Assembly (NCBI RefSeq): GCF_902702915.1
Contig: NZ_LR738849.1
Location: forward strand, 496,001-560,000
Source: Desulfovibrio sp. 86
GTDB lineage: Bacteria; Desulfobacterota; Desulfovibrionia; Desulfovibrionales; Desulfovibrionaceae
Direction: 5' to 3'
Length of the DNA stretch: 64,000 nt
Within the stretch, counting starts at the first letter, position 1. Each line of letters begins with the position of its first letter. Below are positions 52,763 through 63,003 of this stretch, piece by piece. Below the pieces are notes generated by a model. The model was not told the DNA's origin and made no database searches. It saw only the letters and a program-made list of their open reading frames with translations. A program made the position numbers and the translations under genes.

Positions 52763-55700
52763 TCAGGCCAGTTTTTCAATACGCAGGGGGATGCCCTGGC
52801 GCACGGCACTGCCTGTGTCGCTTTCCGTCAAGGCAGAAAAGCCCTTGCGACTGGGGTCGTCCGGCACAAGATCATTGAGGTTGATGCCCGCCGCAGCCCC
52901 TTTGAGCGCGACAATGCGCTCGCCGTCCACCACGATGTCGCCAGCGCCAAGAGCCTTGTGCCCAAAGCCATGCTCAACCCCCACAACGCCGCGCATGATG
53001 CCGTCCGACACGGTGGCCTGCGCTGTTTCCGCGCCGCCGGGCGTGACCAGGCGCACCATGTCGCCATGGGCAATACCCAGCGCATGGGCGTCGTCCTTGT
53101 TGACCATCACCATATTGACCGGCTTGATGGAACGCAGACGCGGCGAAATGATGGCGTAGGAGTTAATGAGGTTGGACTTGAAGGACACCATGAGCAAGGG
53201 ATACTCCTTGTCCGTCCAGCGCGCGCGCAAGGGCGTTCCGTCCGTGAACTCCGCATCGCGCAGTCGCGGAATGCCGCTGTAGTGCCTGCCAGTCTGCGAA
53301 TGCACCGCCGTGGCCGCTTCTTCATTATAAATGCACATGGCCCGCGTCCAGCGGCTCTTGGTCGTATCGCCCTCATAACTGTCGGCAGCAGGCTCGTAGC
53401 GCCCGCCACGGCTGTAAAGATAAGCCACAGGCCCCTGCTCTTCGGGCTCAAGCACCTTGATAATGTCGGCCATTATGCGGCCGATGCCCGAAAGCTTCAC
53501 GTCCTGATCCGTGGGTGAAGGCAGGGTTTTGCCTTTGAAAAAGGCCATGTTCGCGGCAAGGCGCAGATAGTAATCCTGAGGCGTGTGCAGCGGGTGCAGT
53601 TCGCCTGAGGCATCAGGAATGGCCTTGTCGCCAAAGCCGGGCAAATTCATGCGCTTGGCGGCCTCGATCAAAAAAAGCTCCATGCACACGGGCTGCCCGG
53701 AGGCCGACTTTTGCTGGCGCGGCTCAATGGCGGGCCAGCGCGCCGTGGACATGCGGGTCAGCACGCCGCTCCATGCTTCGGCAAAGCCGCCCCATACCTC
53801 GTACAGACAGGGGTCTGGCACAAGATAGTCCGCATAGGCGTTGGTTTCGTTATGAAAAGCGTCGATGCCCACAATGAGGGGCAGATCCTTGGGGTCTTTC
53901 AGCTTGGCGTCCAGCGCCCGCTTGAGTCCGCCATGGCCGTAAATCACGTTGCCTGTCCAGTTGATCCAGCACTTGAAGGTAAAGGGATACCCGTTGGCGT
54001 GGCCCAGCAGATGCTCGGCGGGCAGATTGGGCGCAGTGAGCGGAAACCACGGCATTGCGGCGGGATACGGGGATTCCCCGGCCTCAACCTTCTGCTTGTA
54101 GGCAGTGGATTTTTCGTACGCCGCCTTGCAGCGGTTGGCCGGAAAGCCCTTGGGTTCCTTTTTGCCGGGAAAATCCGCCAGATTGTAGCGCGGACCGGGA
54201 AAAGCCGGGTTGTGGAAATTGCCGGGCGCGACGCACAAGCCCCCCTTGGCGTTGAGATTGCCAATAAGCGTATTGAGGGTCAGCACGGCAAAGGTGGCGT
54301 TCATGCCAGTGGCGGTCATCATGCCGCCGTGAGCGTCCGCCGCCGCTTTTTTGCCGTGGGCCGTGAACTCCCGCGCCAGATCAATCATGGTCTCGCTGGC
54401 AACGCCGCACAGGGCCGCATATTCCTCCAGCGTGTGCGCCAGGGCTTCTTCCTTGAGCAACTGCAGGGTCGTGGCGGCCTGAACCCGCGCGCCGTCCGGC
54501 AGCGTCACTTCACCGTTGAAAAACAGCGCCGCTTCCGCGCATTTGTCCGCAGGCAGCAACGCGCCAGAGGGCGAAAGCACAAGCGCTTCACCGGGCAGGG
54601 GTTTTCCGTCCGGACCCTTGCTCCCGGCCTGCGGCGGCATGCGCAGTATCTTGCCCTGTTCAGGGCCGGAAAGACACACAAGGTGCGTGGCGTTGGAAAA
54701 AGCGGCCTCTCCGGCATCCGTGGCCGCCTTGAGCGTGGGCCGGCAGAGAAAGTGCGCGTCGTAACGCTCGTTTTCCAGTATCCAGCGGATCATACCCAGA
54801 GCCAGGGCCACATCCATATCGGGCCGTACAGGAATCCAGCGGGCCTTGTCGCGCACGGCATCGGTGGTGGAAAGCCGCAGTACCGGGTCCACCACGGCAT
54901 AGTGCAGCTTGCCGTTGGTGCGGGCCTCCGCCACCATGCGGGCCGAATGCTTGAAGGGATTGCCCGCCTGCGCGGGCGCTGTGCCCCAGAACAGGGCAAA
55001 CTCGCAATTTTCAAAATCCGGTTTTGCGTGCGTGTTGGTAGCCATGTCATTCAGCACAAGGCCGGAGCCCATGCGGAACGACAGCCCGCAATACGCGCCG
55101 TGCTTGCCGAAATTGCGCGTACCGTACGACTGCACGCCAAAACGCTGAAAGAAAAAGCGTTCGCGGCCATCGTCCAGAGCATAGGTCAGCAGCAGCCGGT
55201 TGGAGTGCGGCCCGAATTCCGGGTTCTGGGGACTGGCCGGGCCGGGGGTTTCGCGGATGGCCCGCAGCCCGTCCACATGGCCTTCGCCAAAAAGGTCGCC
55301 GCCCTCAACCACTTCTTCAACAAGCTGCTCAAAGGGAATGGTCTTCCAGCGGCCTTCACCGCGCTTGCCCACCCGCTTGAGGCAGTGGGTAACGCGAAAA
55401 GGGCTTGCCGAGGCGTCAATCATGGCAGCGCCGCGCCCGCAAACGGTCGAGCGGCGTTCATGCCCCGTGGACTCTTCGTCGTCCGGCCCTCTGGCGGAAA
55501 GCCCGACGAGCGCCTCGCGCACAGGCATGCTCATGGGCACGGCGTGTGACGCGGAAAGGGGGTTGTACGGATTGCCCGCCACGCGAACGACCTTGTCCTG
55601 CGCCTCGTCAATGTGCAGGCGCACGCCGCACATGGTGCAGCAGCCCCAGCAATGGTTAAAGGCCACGCGACTGCCCTTGCTCAGAGCCACAGCGCCGTCT

Positions 55701-55885
55701 TCGGCCACCGTAAATTCCGGCTGCAGGGCGTTTTTGTTGATGGGGTCGCGCACCGGCTCACCGGCGGTGCCGTTCACGATGCCATTAATAATTTTTTTGC
55801 CGGCGCCCGCAGTGGCGGCGGCCACCGCGCCCGCGCCAAGAATCACCGCGCCTGCGCCCAAAAGTTTACGTTTTTTGGTATCCAT
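52763..55885 (-). CDS. ttrA: Tetrathionate reductase catalytic subunit TtrA
   Basis: A 1040-residue molybdopterin enzyme that reduces tetrathionate to thiosulfate in the periplasm. It follows Salmonella TtrA closely: KRVGKRGEGRW, EVVEGGDLFGEGHVDGLRAI, FGKHGAYCGLSFRMGSG and AVRQGIPLRIEKLA at the end. The [4Fe-4S] motif is C79-x2-C82-x3-C86 and a later STVCGRG supplies the fourth ligand. The N-terminal signal (KKRKLLGAGAVILGAGAVAAA) is Tat-like but has Lys-Arg where twin Arg is usual. Last gene of the ttrBCA operon; no two-component regulator (TtrSR) is in the window. Thiosulfate or polysulfide activity is a less likely alternative. Confidence 0.92.
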   Translation of the reverse strand: MDTKKRKLLGAGAVILGAGAVAAATAGAGKKIINGIVNGTAGEPVRDPINKNALQPEFTVAEDGAVALSKGSRVAFNHCWGCCTMCGVRLHIDEAQDKVVRVAGNPYNPLSASHAVPMSMPVREALVGLSARGPDDEESTGHERRSTVCGRGAAMIDASASPFRVTHCLKRVGKRGEGRWKTIPFEQLVEEVVEGGDLFGEGHVDGLRAIRETPGPASPQNPEFGPHSNRLLLTYALDDGRERFFFQRFGVQSYGTRNFGKHGAYCGLSFRMGSGLVLNDMATNTHAKPDFENCEFALFWGTAPAQAGNPFKHSARMVAEARTNGKLHYAVVDPVLRLSTTDAVRDKARWIPVRPDMDVALALGMIRWILENERYDAHFLCRPTLKAATDAGEAAFSNATHLVCLSGPEQGKILRMPPQAGSKGPDGKPLPGEALVLSPSGALLPADKCAEAALFFNGEVTLPDGARVQAATTLQLLKEEALAHTLEEYAALCGVASETMIDLAREFTAHGKKAAADAHGGMMTATGMNATFAVLTLNTLIGNLNAKGGLCVAPGNFHNPAFPGPRYNLADFPGKKEPKGFPANRCKAAYEKSTAYKQKVEAGESPYPAAMPWFPLTAPNLPAEHLLGHANGYPFTFKCWINWTGNVIYGHGGLKRALDAKLKDPKDLPLIVGIDAFHNETNAYADYLVPDPCLYEVWGGFAEAWSGVLTRMSTARWPAIEPRQQKSASGQPVCMELFLIEAAKRMNLPGFGDKAIPDASGELHPLHTPQDYYLRLAANMAFFKGKTLPSPTDQDVKLSGIGRIMADIIKVLEPEEQGPVAYLYSRGGRYEPAADSYEGDTTKSRWTRAMCIYNEEAATAVHSQTGRHYSGIPRLRDAEFTDGTPLRARWTDKEYPLLMVSFKSNLINSYAIISPRLRSIKPVNMVMVNKDDAHALGIAHGDMVRLVTPGGAETAQATVSDGIMRGVVGVEHGFGHKALGAGDIVVDGERIVALKGAAAGINLNDLVPDDPSRKGFSALTESDTGSAVRQGIPLRIEKLA

Positions 55886-55897
55886 CAGTATATCCGT

Positions 55898-56890
55898 CTA
55901 AATTTGTTTGGCCTTGGAGGAGGAAGGCAGCAGGAAGGGCAGAACCGTCGCCAGAACAACCATCAGACCAACAGTGCCGCCAAAAGCGGCCAGCGCGTCC
56001 AGCGTGAGGAGGTCGGCAAAGGCTTCGCGCGCGGGATACAGGGAAGCGTTGCGCCCGAATATTTCGCCCATGTGAATGATCTTCCACAGCAGCAGTACGG
56101 CGGAAAGCAGCGCAAACGAACCTCTGGCCGCAAGGCGGGCCAGAGTGCCGCTGCCCAGCAGCAGAGTGCAGAGGGCCAGCAGGGCCGACAGAATCTCCGG
56201 CGCGTGCCACCACACGCCCACAAAGGCGGCATACCCTTGCGGAGCGCGCACCAGCAGGGTCAGCACAGCGCACAGCATTTGCAACACCAGGCACAGGCCG
56301 CCAAGCTTCAGTAATGGCGCAGCATGACTGCCCGCGCGATCGAAATCGTCAAGACGCAGGCGCAGCCAGATCAGCAAAACCAGTCCGCTGGCAGCCGTAA
56401 TCCCGGCGGCAATCAACTCCACCGACGACCAGTACCCGGCCCAGAGAACCCGGCCAACGCAGGCCCGAACTTCGCCCGTGGCATAGGCCAGGGCCAAAAT
56501 GCCCAGGGCTGCCGCAGCCAGGGCCACGGCGCGATTGACGGTCTGTTCCTTGCCGCTCTGCCAGAGCACCGCCAGAACGCACACAAGGCACAGGGGAAGA
56601 ATATAGGCTCCCCAGGCTGTCCAGGAACTGAATGAAGGATGTGCGGCAAACTCCCACACGCGGAAGGGCTGCTCAAGCGGCACAAATACGCCCATAATCC
56701 CGCAGGCCAGAGCAATGCAGCTTGCCAGCGCCAGCACATGCACCATAAAGGGCTTTGCGCCACGCAGGGCGGCCAGCCCCGCGCCAAAAGCGCTTACGCC
56801 GCCCGCAAGGATCATGATCAGGGCCAGCGGTTCCCACGCGCCCCACTCCGGCCTGTTGACAAAGGGCACAAGGTCAAGAATGTCGTGCAT
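55898..56890 (-). CDS. ttrC: Tetrathionate reductase membrane subunit TtrC (NrfD-like)
   Basis: A 330-residue protein with about nine hydrophobic segments of the NrfD/PsrC type. It takes electrons from the quinol pool and passes them to TtrB. It starts at the ATG at 56890, two bases from the ttrB stop, and ends 12 nt before ttrA. The long frame upstream of that ATG is ttrB in another frame. NrfD-type subunits have no haem, so electron transfer should be direct to the Fe-S protein. Confidence 0.88.
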   Translation of the reverse strand: MHDILDLVPFVNRPEWGAWEPLALIMILAGGVSAFGAGLAALRGAKPFMVHVLALASCIALACGIMGVFVPLEQPFRVWEFAAHPSFSSWTAWGAYILPLCLVCVLAVLWQSGKEQTVNRAVALAAAALGILALAYATGEVRACVGRVLWAGYWSSVELIAAGITAASGLVLLIWLRLRLDDFDRAGSHAAPLLKLGGLCLVLQMLCAVLTLLVRAPQGYAAFVGVWWHAPEILSALLALCTLLLGSGTLARLAARGSFALLSAVLLLWKIIHMGEIFGRNASLYPAREAFADLLTLDALAAFGGTVGLMVVLATVLPFLLPSSSKAKQI

Positions 56891-56891
56891 G

Positions 56892-57605
56892 CTACGTCCT
56901 CTCCAGCGGTGTGATAGGCATTGGCTGCGGAATGGAGTCCGAGCGGGTAAAGAACCTGTCCAACCCGAGATAAAACACATGAGGATCGGTAGATTTTTCG
57001 GGATACAAAACGACAACCTTGCCCTTGTAGGCTGCCAGCATTTTGCTGGCAGAACTTTTGGGATCGCGCAGATCGCCAAAAATTCGCGCGCCGCCAACAC
57101 AGTTTTCCACACAGGCGGGCAGAAGCCCGGCGGCAGTCCGGTGCGCGCAAAAGGTGCACTTGTCTGCGGTGTGGGTTTCCCGGTTCAGGAAGCGGGCGTC
57201 GTACGGGCAGGCCTGCACGCAGAACCCGCAGCCGATACAGGTTGTGGCGTCGATCAAGACAAGGCCGTCTGCCCGCTTGAACGTGGCCCCCACAGGACAC
57301 ACGGGCACGCACGGGGGATTTTCGCAATGGTTGCACAGGCGGGGAATGACCGCCACCGAGGGCTCTTTGTGCTCAGAGGGCGCGCCGCCCATGGCGTATT
57401 CGCTCACTGTGGTGCGAAAGTTCCCCAGCGGCACGGCGTTTTCCGCCCCGCACGAAACCGTGCAGGACTGACAGCCCACACAGCGCCTCAAATCAATCAG
57501 CATGGCGTATCGGGATTTACTCTCACCTGCCTCAGCTAACGCGCGGCCCGGAAGCAGCGAGGCCGCGCTGACGCAGCAGAGAGAAAGAAATGTTCGACGT
57601 TGCAT
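56892..57605 (-). CDS. ttrB: Tetrathionate reductase iron-sulfur subunit TtrB
   Basis: A 237-residue periplasmic protein with four [4Fe-4S] motifs (CVGCQSCTVSC, CNHCENPPCVPVC, CIGCGFCVQAC, CTFCAHR...CVENC). It relays electrons from TtrC to TtrA. A signal peptide with twin arginine is present (MQRRTFLSLCCVSAASLLPG). GGAGG lies just before the ATG at 57605. First gene of the operon, with a possible promoter about 95-120 nt upstream. Confidence 0.92.
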   Translation of the reverse strand: MQRRTFLSLCCVSAASLLPGRALAEAGESKSRYAMLIDLRRCVGCQSCTVSCGAENAVPLGNFRTTVSEYAMGGAPSEHKEPSVAVIPRLCNHCENPPCVPVCPVGATFKRADGLVLIDATTCIGCGFCVQACPYDARFLNRETHTADKCTFCAHRTAAGLLPACVENCVGGARIFGDLRDPKSSASKMLAAYKGKVVVLYPEKSTDPHVFYLGLDRFFTRSDSIPQPMPITPLERT

Positions 57606-58424
57606 CAAGCCTCCAGTTTTTAACACAAGATATGCTTTGTCAGGCAAGTCGCTATGATATACGCGAACCCAGCCTGACGCATAAGAGTATAGCCTAGTCT
57701 TGTATGGAGAGGGGGTTGCCGTGTCAACATTGGTATTTTGTGCACAATCATGAGGCTGCAGGCGTCACCACGGCGTCACCCTCACTCAGGTGGTCATAAA
57801 ATACAGACCTGCCTATGCGCTTACGATGGCTTCATAAATATTTTATCTGTATTCCCAGGTGGATATAAACAGTGCGAAGTACAACTGACGATGGGACCAT
57901 GATGCCGACAACAATATTTTTCTTGTGACGTTGCTCGCGAGCAGTGGCATGCCTTATTCTTTTTGACGGATTTTTTTGTGATGGGACGAGGCTCCCGCCA
58001 CATCCAGTCTCCACTCTGGCCGCCGCTCTGAACGCCGCTCTGGCCACCACTCTGGCCGCAGATTCACGTTGCAGCCACCACACCATTTTCCCCCGCCTGC
58101 AACCCCACAGGTTGACATTTTTATCACTGCATCCCCTTTCCTTCATTCGACTTGTTGTTGCGGGACAATCCGGGCTTTACCGTTTTGAGGACGGGTAGGC
58201 AGCTTTTTGGAAGAGCACAATCAGCGCTGGTTCAAGGTACCGTTCCAGAGCCTCCGCTTGGGTCAGGCTGGTATCCGCCGAAATCTAAGCTCTCCATTGG
58301 TGGTGCGGGGACCGCCTGCAATTTAAGACAGATTTAATACCATCTGCCCAAATTTAACACCAATTTCATGCTGTTTTTCATACCGTGCTTCTGCGGGAAC
58401 GGTTCACTACCGCAGGAGGATTTT
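57606..58424. other. Divergent intergenic region between ttrB and kdpA
   Basis: No gene is supported. It carries the ttr promoter candidate, a TTGTGCACAA palindrome (57739-57748) and, closer to kdpA, about 130 nt (58195-58330) rich in short complementary segments. No recognisable kdpF, and no c-di-AMP riboswitch consensus, was found upstream of kdpA. Confidence 0.45.
57699..57727 (-). promoter_or_regulatory. Putative sigma-70 promoter of ttrBCA
   Basis: On the minus strand TTGACA (57727-57722) and TACAAG (57704-57699) are 17 nt apart. The -35 is perfect, the -10 modest. A TTGTGCACAA palindrome lies 12 nt upstream of the -35 and could bind a CRP/FNR-family activator. Confidence 0.5.
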
Positions 58425-60176
58425 ATGGAAAATGTCATTCTTCAATGCGCATTGTACCTTTTATTATTGGCCGTGCTTGCATGGCCCCTGGGAATATACA
58501 TGGGCAAGGTCATGGACGGGGAACCGCTTGGCATCCTTGCCGTCCTTGTGCCCTGTGAACGCGCGTTGTACCGGATTCTGGGGGTGAACCCCACAGAACA
58601 GCTGGGCTGGAAGCGGTATCTGGGCTGCGTGCTGGCCTTTAGCGCTGTCAGCACCGTGATTCTTGTTCTTCTCCTTATGGTGCAGCACACGCTGCCCCTG
58701 AATCCGCAAGGCATACCCGACACAAGCTGGGATCTTGCCCTGAATACCGCCGTGAGCTTTGTCACCAACACTAACTGGCAGGCATACTCCGGCGAGAGTT
58801 CCATGAGCTATCTGGCGCAGATGGCAGGGCTTACAGTGCAGAACTTCGCTTCTGCCGCTGTGGGCATTGCCGTCCTGTTTGCGTTAATACGGGGCTTGCG
58901 ATCTTCGGGCACTGCGGCATTGGGGAACTTTTGGGCTGATGCCACCAGGGGCACGCTGTATATCCTTTTGCCGTTTTCTCTTGTGCTGTCGCTTCTGCTT
59001 GTGTGGCAGGGCGTGCCGCAGAATTTCTCAGACTACAAAACTGTTGCCCTGCTGGAGCCGCTTTCCACAGAAGACGGAACAGCCGTTACCGGGCAAATGG
59101 TTCCCATGGGGCCGCAGGCTTCGCAGGTAGCGCCCAAACAGCTGGGCACCAATGGCGGCGGTTACAACGGCGTCAACTCTGCCCACCCGCACGAAAACCC
59201 CACTCCCCTGTCGAATATGCTGGAAATGTTGAGTCTTTTGCTCATTCCCGCCGGGTTGTGCTTCACCTTTGGCCAGAAAGTAGGCGACATGCGCCAGGGC
59301 TTCGCCGTGTTTGCCGCCATGTTTCTGCTGCTGGCAATGGCTGAAGGTTTCACGGTGTGGGCCGAGCAGGAAGCGACGCCGCAGCTTGTCCAAGGCGGAC
59401 TGATAAATCTGTCCCCGCAAGGCGGCTCCATTGCCCAGCCCGGCGGCAATATGGAAGGCAAGGAAGCGCGTTTCGGCATAGTTAACAGCGCCGTATGGGC
59501 GGCCGCCACCACAGCCGCGTCCAACGGCGCGGTCAATGCCATGCACGACAGCTTCACGCCCATGGGCGGTCTTGTGCCCATGGTGCTCATGCAACTGGGA
59601 GAAGTGGTGTACGGCGGCGTGGGCAGCGGACTGTACGGCATGTTGGCCTTTGTATTGCTGACCGTGTTCCTGGCCGGACTTATGGTGGGCCGTACCCCGG
59701 AATACCTGGGCAAGAAAGTTGAACCTTTTGAAATGAAGATGGCTGCAGTGGTTTGCCTGGCGACTCCTGTGATCATCCTGATCGGCAGCGGCGTCATGTG
59801 CCTTGCGCCGCAGGTTGTGGAAAGCCTCAACAACCCTCTGCCGCACGGATTCAGCGAAATCCTCTACGCAGCCACATCCGCCGGAGCCAACAACGGCTCG
59901 GCGTTTGCCGGATTGAACGCCAACACGCCGTTCCTCAATGTTCTGCTCAGCGCGCTCATGCTGGCCAGCCGGTTTGTGCCCATTGCCGCTATTCTCGCGG
60001 TCGCGGAAAGCCTGGCACGCAAAAAAAAGATGGCCGCCAGCGCTGGCACGCTTTCGACCAGCAACGGCATATTTGTTTTCCTGCTGGTTTTTGTGGTGCT
60101 GCTTGTGGGCGCACTGAGCTTTTTTCCCGCGCTGGCTCTCGGGCCTGTGGCCGAACATTTACAAATGGCGCGGTAG
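58425..60176 (+). CDS. kdpA: Potassium-transporting ATPase subunit A
   Basis: A 583-residue membrane protein of about ten helices, the K+-binding channel-like subunit of the KdpFABC pump. Selectivity-filter-like repeats are visible (SFVTNTNWQAYSGE, GTNGGGYNGVNSAHP, ATSAGANNGSAF). AGGAGG lies 5 nt before the ATG at 58425; the in-frame extension to 58368 lacks homology. First gene of kdpABCD. The small KdpF peptide that normally precedes or stabilises the complex is not seen upstream. Confidence 0.95.
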   Translation: MENVILQCALYLLLLAVLAWPLGIYMGKVMDGEPLGILAVLVPCERALYRILGVNPTEQLGWKRYLGCVLAFSAVSTVILVLLLMVQHTLPLNPQGIPDTSWDLALNTAVSFVTNTNWQAYSGESSMSYLAQMAGLTVQNFASAAVGIAVLFALIRGLRSSGTAALGNFWADATRGTLYILLPFSLVLSLLLVWQGVPQNFSDYKTVALLEPLSTEDGTAVTGQMVPMGPQASQVAPKQLGTNGGGYNGVNSAHPHENPTPLSNMLEMLSLLLIPAGLCFTFGQKVGDMRQGFAVFAAMFLLLAMAEGFTVWAEQEATPQLVQGGLINLSPQGGSIAQPGGNMEGKEARFGIVNSAVWAAATTAASNGAVNAMHDSFTPMGGLVPMVLMQLGEVVYGGVGSGLYGMLAFVLLTVFLAGLMVGRTPEYLGKKVEPFEMKMAAVVCLATPVIILIGSGVMCLAPQVVESLNNPLPHGFSEILYAATSAGANNGSAFAGLNANTPFLNVLLSALMLASRFVPIAAILAVAESLARKKKMAASAGTLSTSNGIFVFLLVFVVLLVGALSFFPALALGPVAEHLQMAR

Positions 60177-60205
60177 CCTGAATATCGCGCATCAAGGATA
60201 CTGGT

Positions 60206-62293
60206 ATGTCCACAAAATCAGAACAAACCACGAATGGCAGCCGCATGCTGCAAGCGGCGTTGGCAAGCTCGTTCGCCAAGCTGGCCCCGCGCTCCCAGGC
60301 CCGGAACTTTGTCATGTTTACCGTGTACCTTTCCGCCATCATGACCACGCTTCTGGCCGTTCTTGCCGTTCTGGGCGGTCCGGGCGCAATTTCGGCCCGC
60401 ACCGTGCAAGCCGGATTTGCTGGCGCTGTGGCCGTCATCTTGTGGTTCACGGTACTGTTCGCCAACTTTGCCGAGGCCATAGCCGAAGGGCGGGGCAAGG
60501 CGCAGGCAGACAGCTTGCGCAAAGCGCGTAAAAACGTCACCGCCCGTCGGTTGCCGAATCCCGCCACGCGCGATTCGCACGTCATGACGCCATCCACCGA
60601 CCTGAAGCCCGGCGACTATGTGCTGGTGTACGCCGGAGAGCAGATCCCCGCTGACGGCGATGTTACGGAAGGCGCGGCTTCGGTGGACGAAAGCGCCATC
60701 ACGGGGGAATCCGCCCCTGTCATCCGTGAAAGCGGCGGGGACCGCAGCGCCGTTACCGGCGGCACCACGGTTCTTTCCGACTGGCTTGTGATCCGCGTTA
60801 CCAGCGAGGTGGGCCGCAGCTTTCTGGACAGGATGATCGCCATGGTTGAAGGGGCCGCCCGGCAAAAAACCCCCAACGAAATAGCCCTGAACATTCTGCT
60901 GGTGGCGCTCACCATTATTTTTCTGCTGGTTACGGGTTCTCTGTGGTGCTTCGCGCGCTTTGCTGCGGAACAGGGGCACGCCGCCAACCCTGCTGACCTT
61001 ACTTCGCTGGTGGCGCTGTATGTGTGTCTGGCCCCGACCACTATCGGCGCGCTGCTTTCGTCCATAGGGATTGCGGGCATGAGTCGTCTGAACCGGGCAA
61101 ATGTTCTCGCCATGAGCGGACGCGCCATTGAAGCGGCGGGCGATGTGGATGTGCTTCTGCTGGACAAAACGGGCACCATCACTCTTGGCAACCGGCAGGC
61201 CGTGGCTTTCAAACCCGTGGATGGGCACAGCGAACAGGAACTAGCCCACGCGGCGCAGCTTGCCTCGTTGGCGGACGAAACCCCCGAAGGGCGCAGCATT
61301 GTGCAGCTTGCCGAAACCATGTCGCCCCGGCGCACCACAGAGCACAATGACGGCCAGATGATTTTTGTGCCTTTTACAGCCCAAACCCGCATGAGCGGCG
61401 TTGACGTGCAGAATTCTTCCATCCGCAAAGGAGCGGCCGATGCTGTTGGACGCTTTGTTGAGGGCATGGGCGGCTACATCAGCGAGCGCTGCGCGGAAGA
61501 AGTCAGCGCCATTGCCCGTCAGGGCGGAACGCCGCTGGTGGTGGCCCGTGACGCTGCGGTGCTTGGCGTTGTCCATCTCAAAGACGTCATCAAGGACGGC
61601 GTCCGGGAAAAATTTGGCGAACTGCGCCGCATGGGCATAAAAACGGTCATGATTACCGGCGACAATCCGCTTACAGCGGCTGCCATTGCCGCAGAGGCCG
61701 GTGTGGACGACTTTTTGGCCGAAGCCACCCCGGAAGCCAAACTGGCGCTCATCCGTGAGTTTCAGGCAAAAGGCCATCTGGTGGCCATGACCGGCGACGG
61801 GACCAACGACGCCCCGGCTCTGGCGCAGGCGGATGTGGCTGTTGCCATGAATACGGGAACCCAGGCGGCCAAGGAAGCGGGCAATATGGTGGACCTTGAT
61901 TCGTCGCCCACAAAGCTGCTGGACATCGTGCGCATCGGCAAGCAGCTGCTCATGACGCGCGGCAGCCTCACAACCTTTTCCCTGGCCAACGACGCGGCCA
62001 AATATTTTGCCATCATCCCTGCCCTGTTTATGGGATTATACCCCGGCCTGGGCGCGCTCAACATCATGGGTCTGCACAGTCCGCACAGCGCCATTCTTGC
62101 TGCCACCATTTACAATGCGCTTATCATTGTGGCGCTTATCCCCTTGGCCCTGCGGGGCGTGAAGTACCGTGAGGAGTGTTCCGAGCACCTGCTGCGCCGT
62201 AACCTTTTTATTTACGGGTTGGGGGGATTGGCCGCACCCTTTGTGGCCATCAAGCTTATTGATTTGTGCCTGGTCGGCCTTGGGCTGGCTTGA
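60206..62293 (+). CDS. kdpB: Potassium-transporting ATPase ATP-binding subunit
   Basis: A 695-residue P-type ATPase that drives K+ uptake. The phosphorylated aspartate is D320 in DKTGTIT; TGES (actuator domain) and [12 protein letters not shown] (hinge) are intact. Length matches the family (about 680). It starts 29 nt after kdpA with AAGGA upstream, and kdpC follows 11 nt after its stop. Confidence 0.96.
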   Translation: MSTKSEQTTNGSRMLQAALASSFAKLAPRSQARNFVMFTVYLSAIMTTLLAVLAVLGGPGAISARTVQAGFAGAVAVILWFTVLFANFAEAIAEGRGKAQADSLRKARKNVTARRLPNPATRDSHVMTPSTDLKPGDYVLVYAGEQIPADGDVTEGAASVDESAITGESAPVIRESGGDRSAVTGGTTVLSDWLVIRVTSEVGRSFLDRMIAMVEGAARQKTPNEIALNILLVALTIIFLLVTGSLWCFARFAAEQGHAANPADLTSLVALYVCLAPTTIGALLSSIGIAGMSRLNRANVLAMSGRAIEAAGDVDVLLLDKTGTITLGNRQAVAFKPVDGHSEQELAHAAQLASLADETPEGRSIVQLAETMSPRRTTEHNDGQMIFVPFTAQTRMSGVDVQNSSIRKGAADAVGRFVEGMGGYISERCAEEVSAIARQGGTPLVVARDAAVLGVVHLKDVIKDGVREKFGELRRMGIKTVMITGDNPLTAAAIAAEAGVDDFLAEATPEAKLALIREFQAKGHLVAMTGDGTNDAPALAQADVAVAMNTGTQAAKEAGNMVDLDSSPTKLLDIVRIGKQLLMTRGSLTTFSLANDAAKYFAIIPALFMGLYPGLGALNIMGLHSPHSAILAATIYNALIIVALIPLALRGVKYREECSEHLLRRNLFIYGLGGLAAPFVAIKLIDLCLVGLGLA

Positions 62294-62304
62294 GGAGAAT
62301 ACAC

Positions 62305-62970
62305 ATGCACACCTTGACAGTACTACGCCGCGCTGTGGTTTTTCTGGCGCTTCTGACCATTCTTACATGTGCCTACACCGTGATTGTCACGGCTGCAGGC
62401 AAGGCTCTTTTTCCCTTTCAGGTCGGGGGCAGCATCATAACAATCAACGGCAAGGCATACAGCACCCTGCTGGGCCAGCCCTTCAACGCCCCCAACCACT
62501 TGTGGGGCCGCCCCGTCAGTGTGGACGTTTCCACATATTCCGCCAACAGCAAGCCGCTGCTCTATGCCGGGCCCAGCAACAAAAGCCCTGCCACCGCAGA
62601 ATACGCGGCAAATCTGCAAACCCGGCTTGACCATGTCAGGAACGCCCACCCGGAAAAAGCGGGCACGCCTGTGCCGGTCGATCTCGTGACGGAATCTGCC
62701 AGCGGCCTTGACCCGCATATTTCGCCCGCAGCGGCAGAATACCAGGCGGAAAGGCTGGCCCGCGCCACGGGCTTTACGCTTGTTGAGGTACGCCGTACCA
62801 TTGCCATGTATACTGAAGGACGAACCCTGGGGCTGTTGGGTGAACCCAGGGTGAATGTGCTCAAGGTCAATCTGGCGCTTGACGGGCTGCTGCCCAGTGG
62901 GCGCGCCGCTTCCCGCGATGGCGGTACTTCGCCGCAAACCGGGGCCAGGGCGACGGCGGTTGCGCGCTAA
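62305..62970 (+). CDS. kdpC: Potassium-transporting ATPase subunit C
   Basis: A 221-residue protein with one N-terminal membrane helix and a soluble domain. Family marks are NxLWGRPVS-like NHLWGRPV, VTESASGLDPHISPAAAEYQ and VNVLKVNLALD. It stabilises ATP binding by KdpB. GAGGAG precedes the ATG at 62305. The last ~25 residues are extra relative to the family. Confidence 0.94.
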   Translation: MHTLTVLRRAVVFLALLTILTCAYTVIVTAAGKALFPFQVGGSIITINGKAYSTLLGQPFNAPNHLWGRPVSVDVSTYSANSKPLLYAGPSNKSPATAEYAANLQTRLDHVRNAHPEKAGTPVPVDLVTESASGLDPHISPAAAEYQAERLARATGFTLVEVRRTIAMYTEGRTLGLLGEPRVNVLKVNLALDGLLPSGRAASRDGGTSPQTGARATAVAR

Positions 62971-63003
62971 CCCTTTCACCCTTCAGCCAGTTACGGAAAA
63001 GTC

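Noticed and set aside
53711..55549. 612-codon plus-strand frame inside ttrA
   Set aside because: TtrA on the minus strand is full length with all motifs; the plus-strand product resembles nothing.
58195..58424. c-di-AMP (ydaO-type) riboswitch before kdpA
   Set aside because: Conserved ydaO blocks are not found in the right order.
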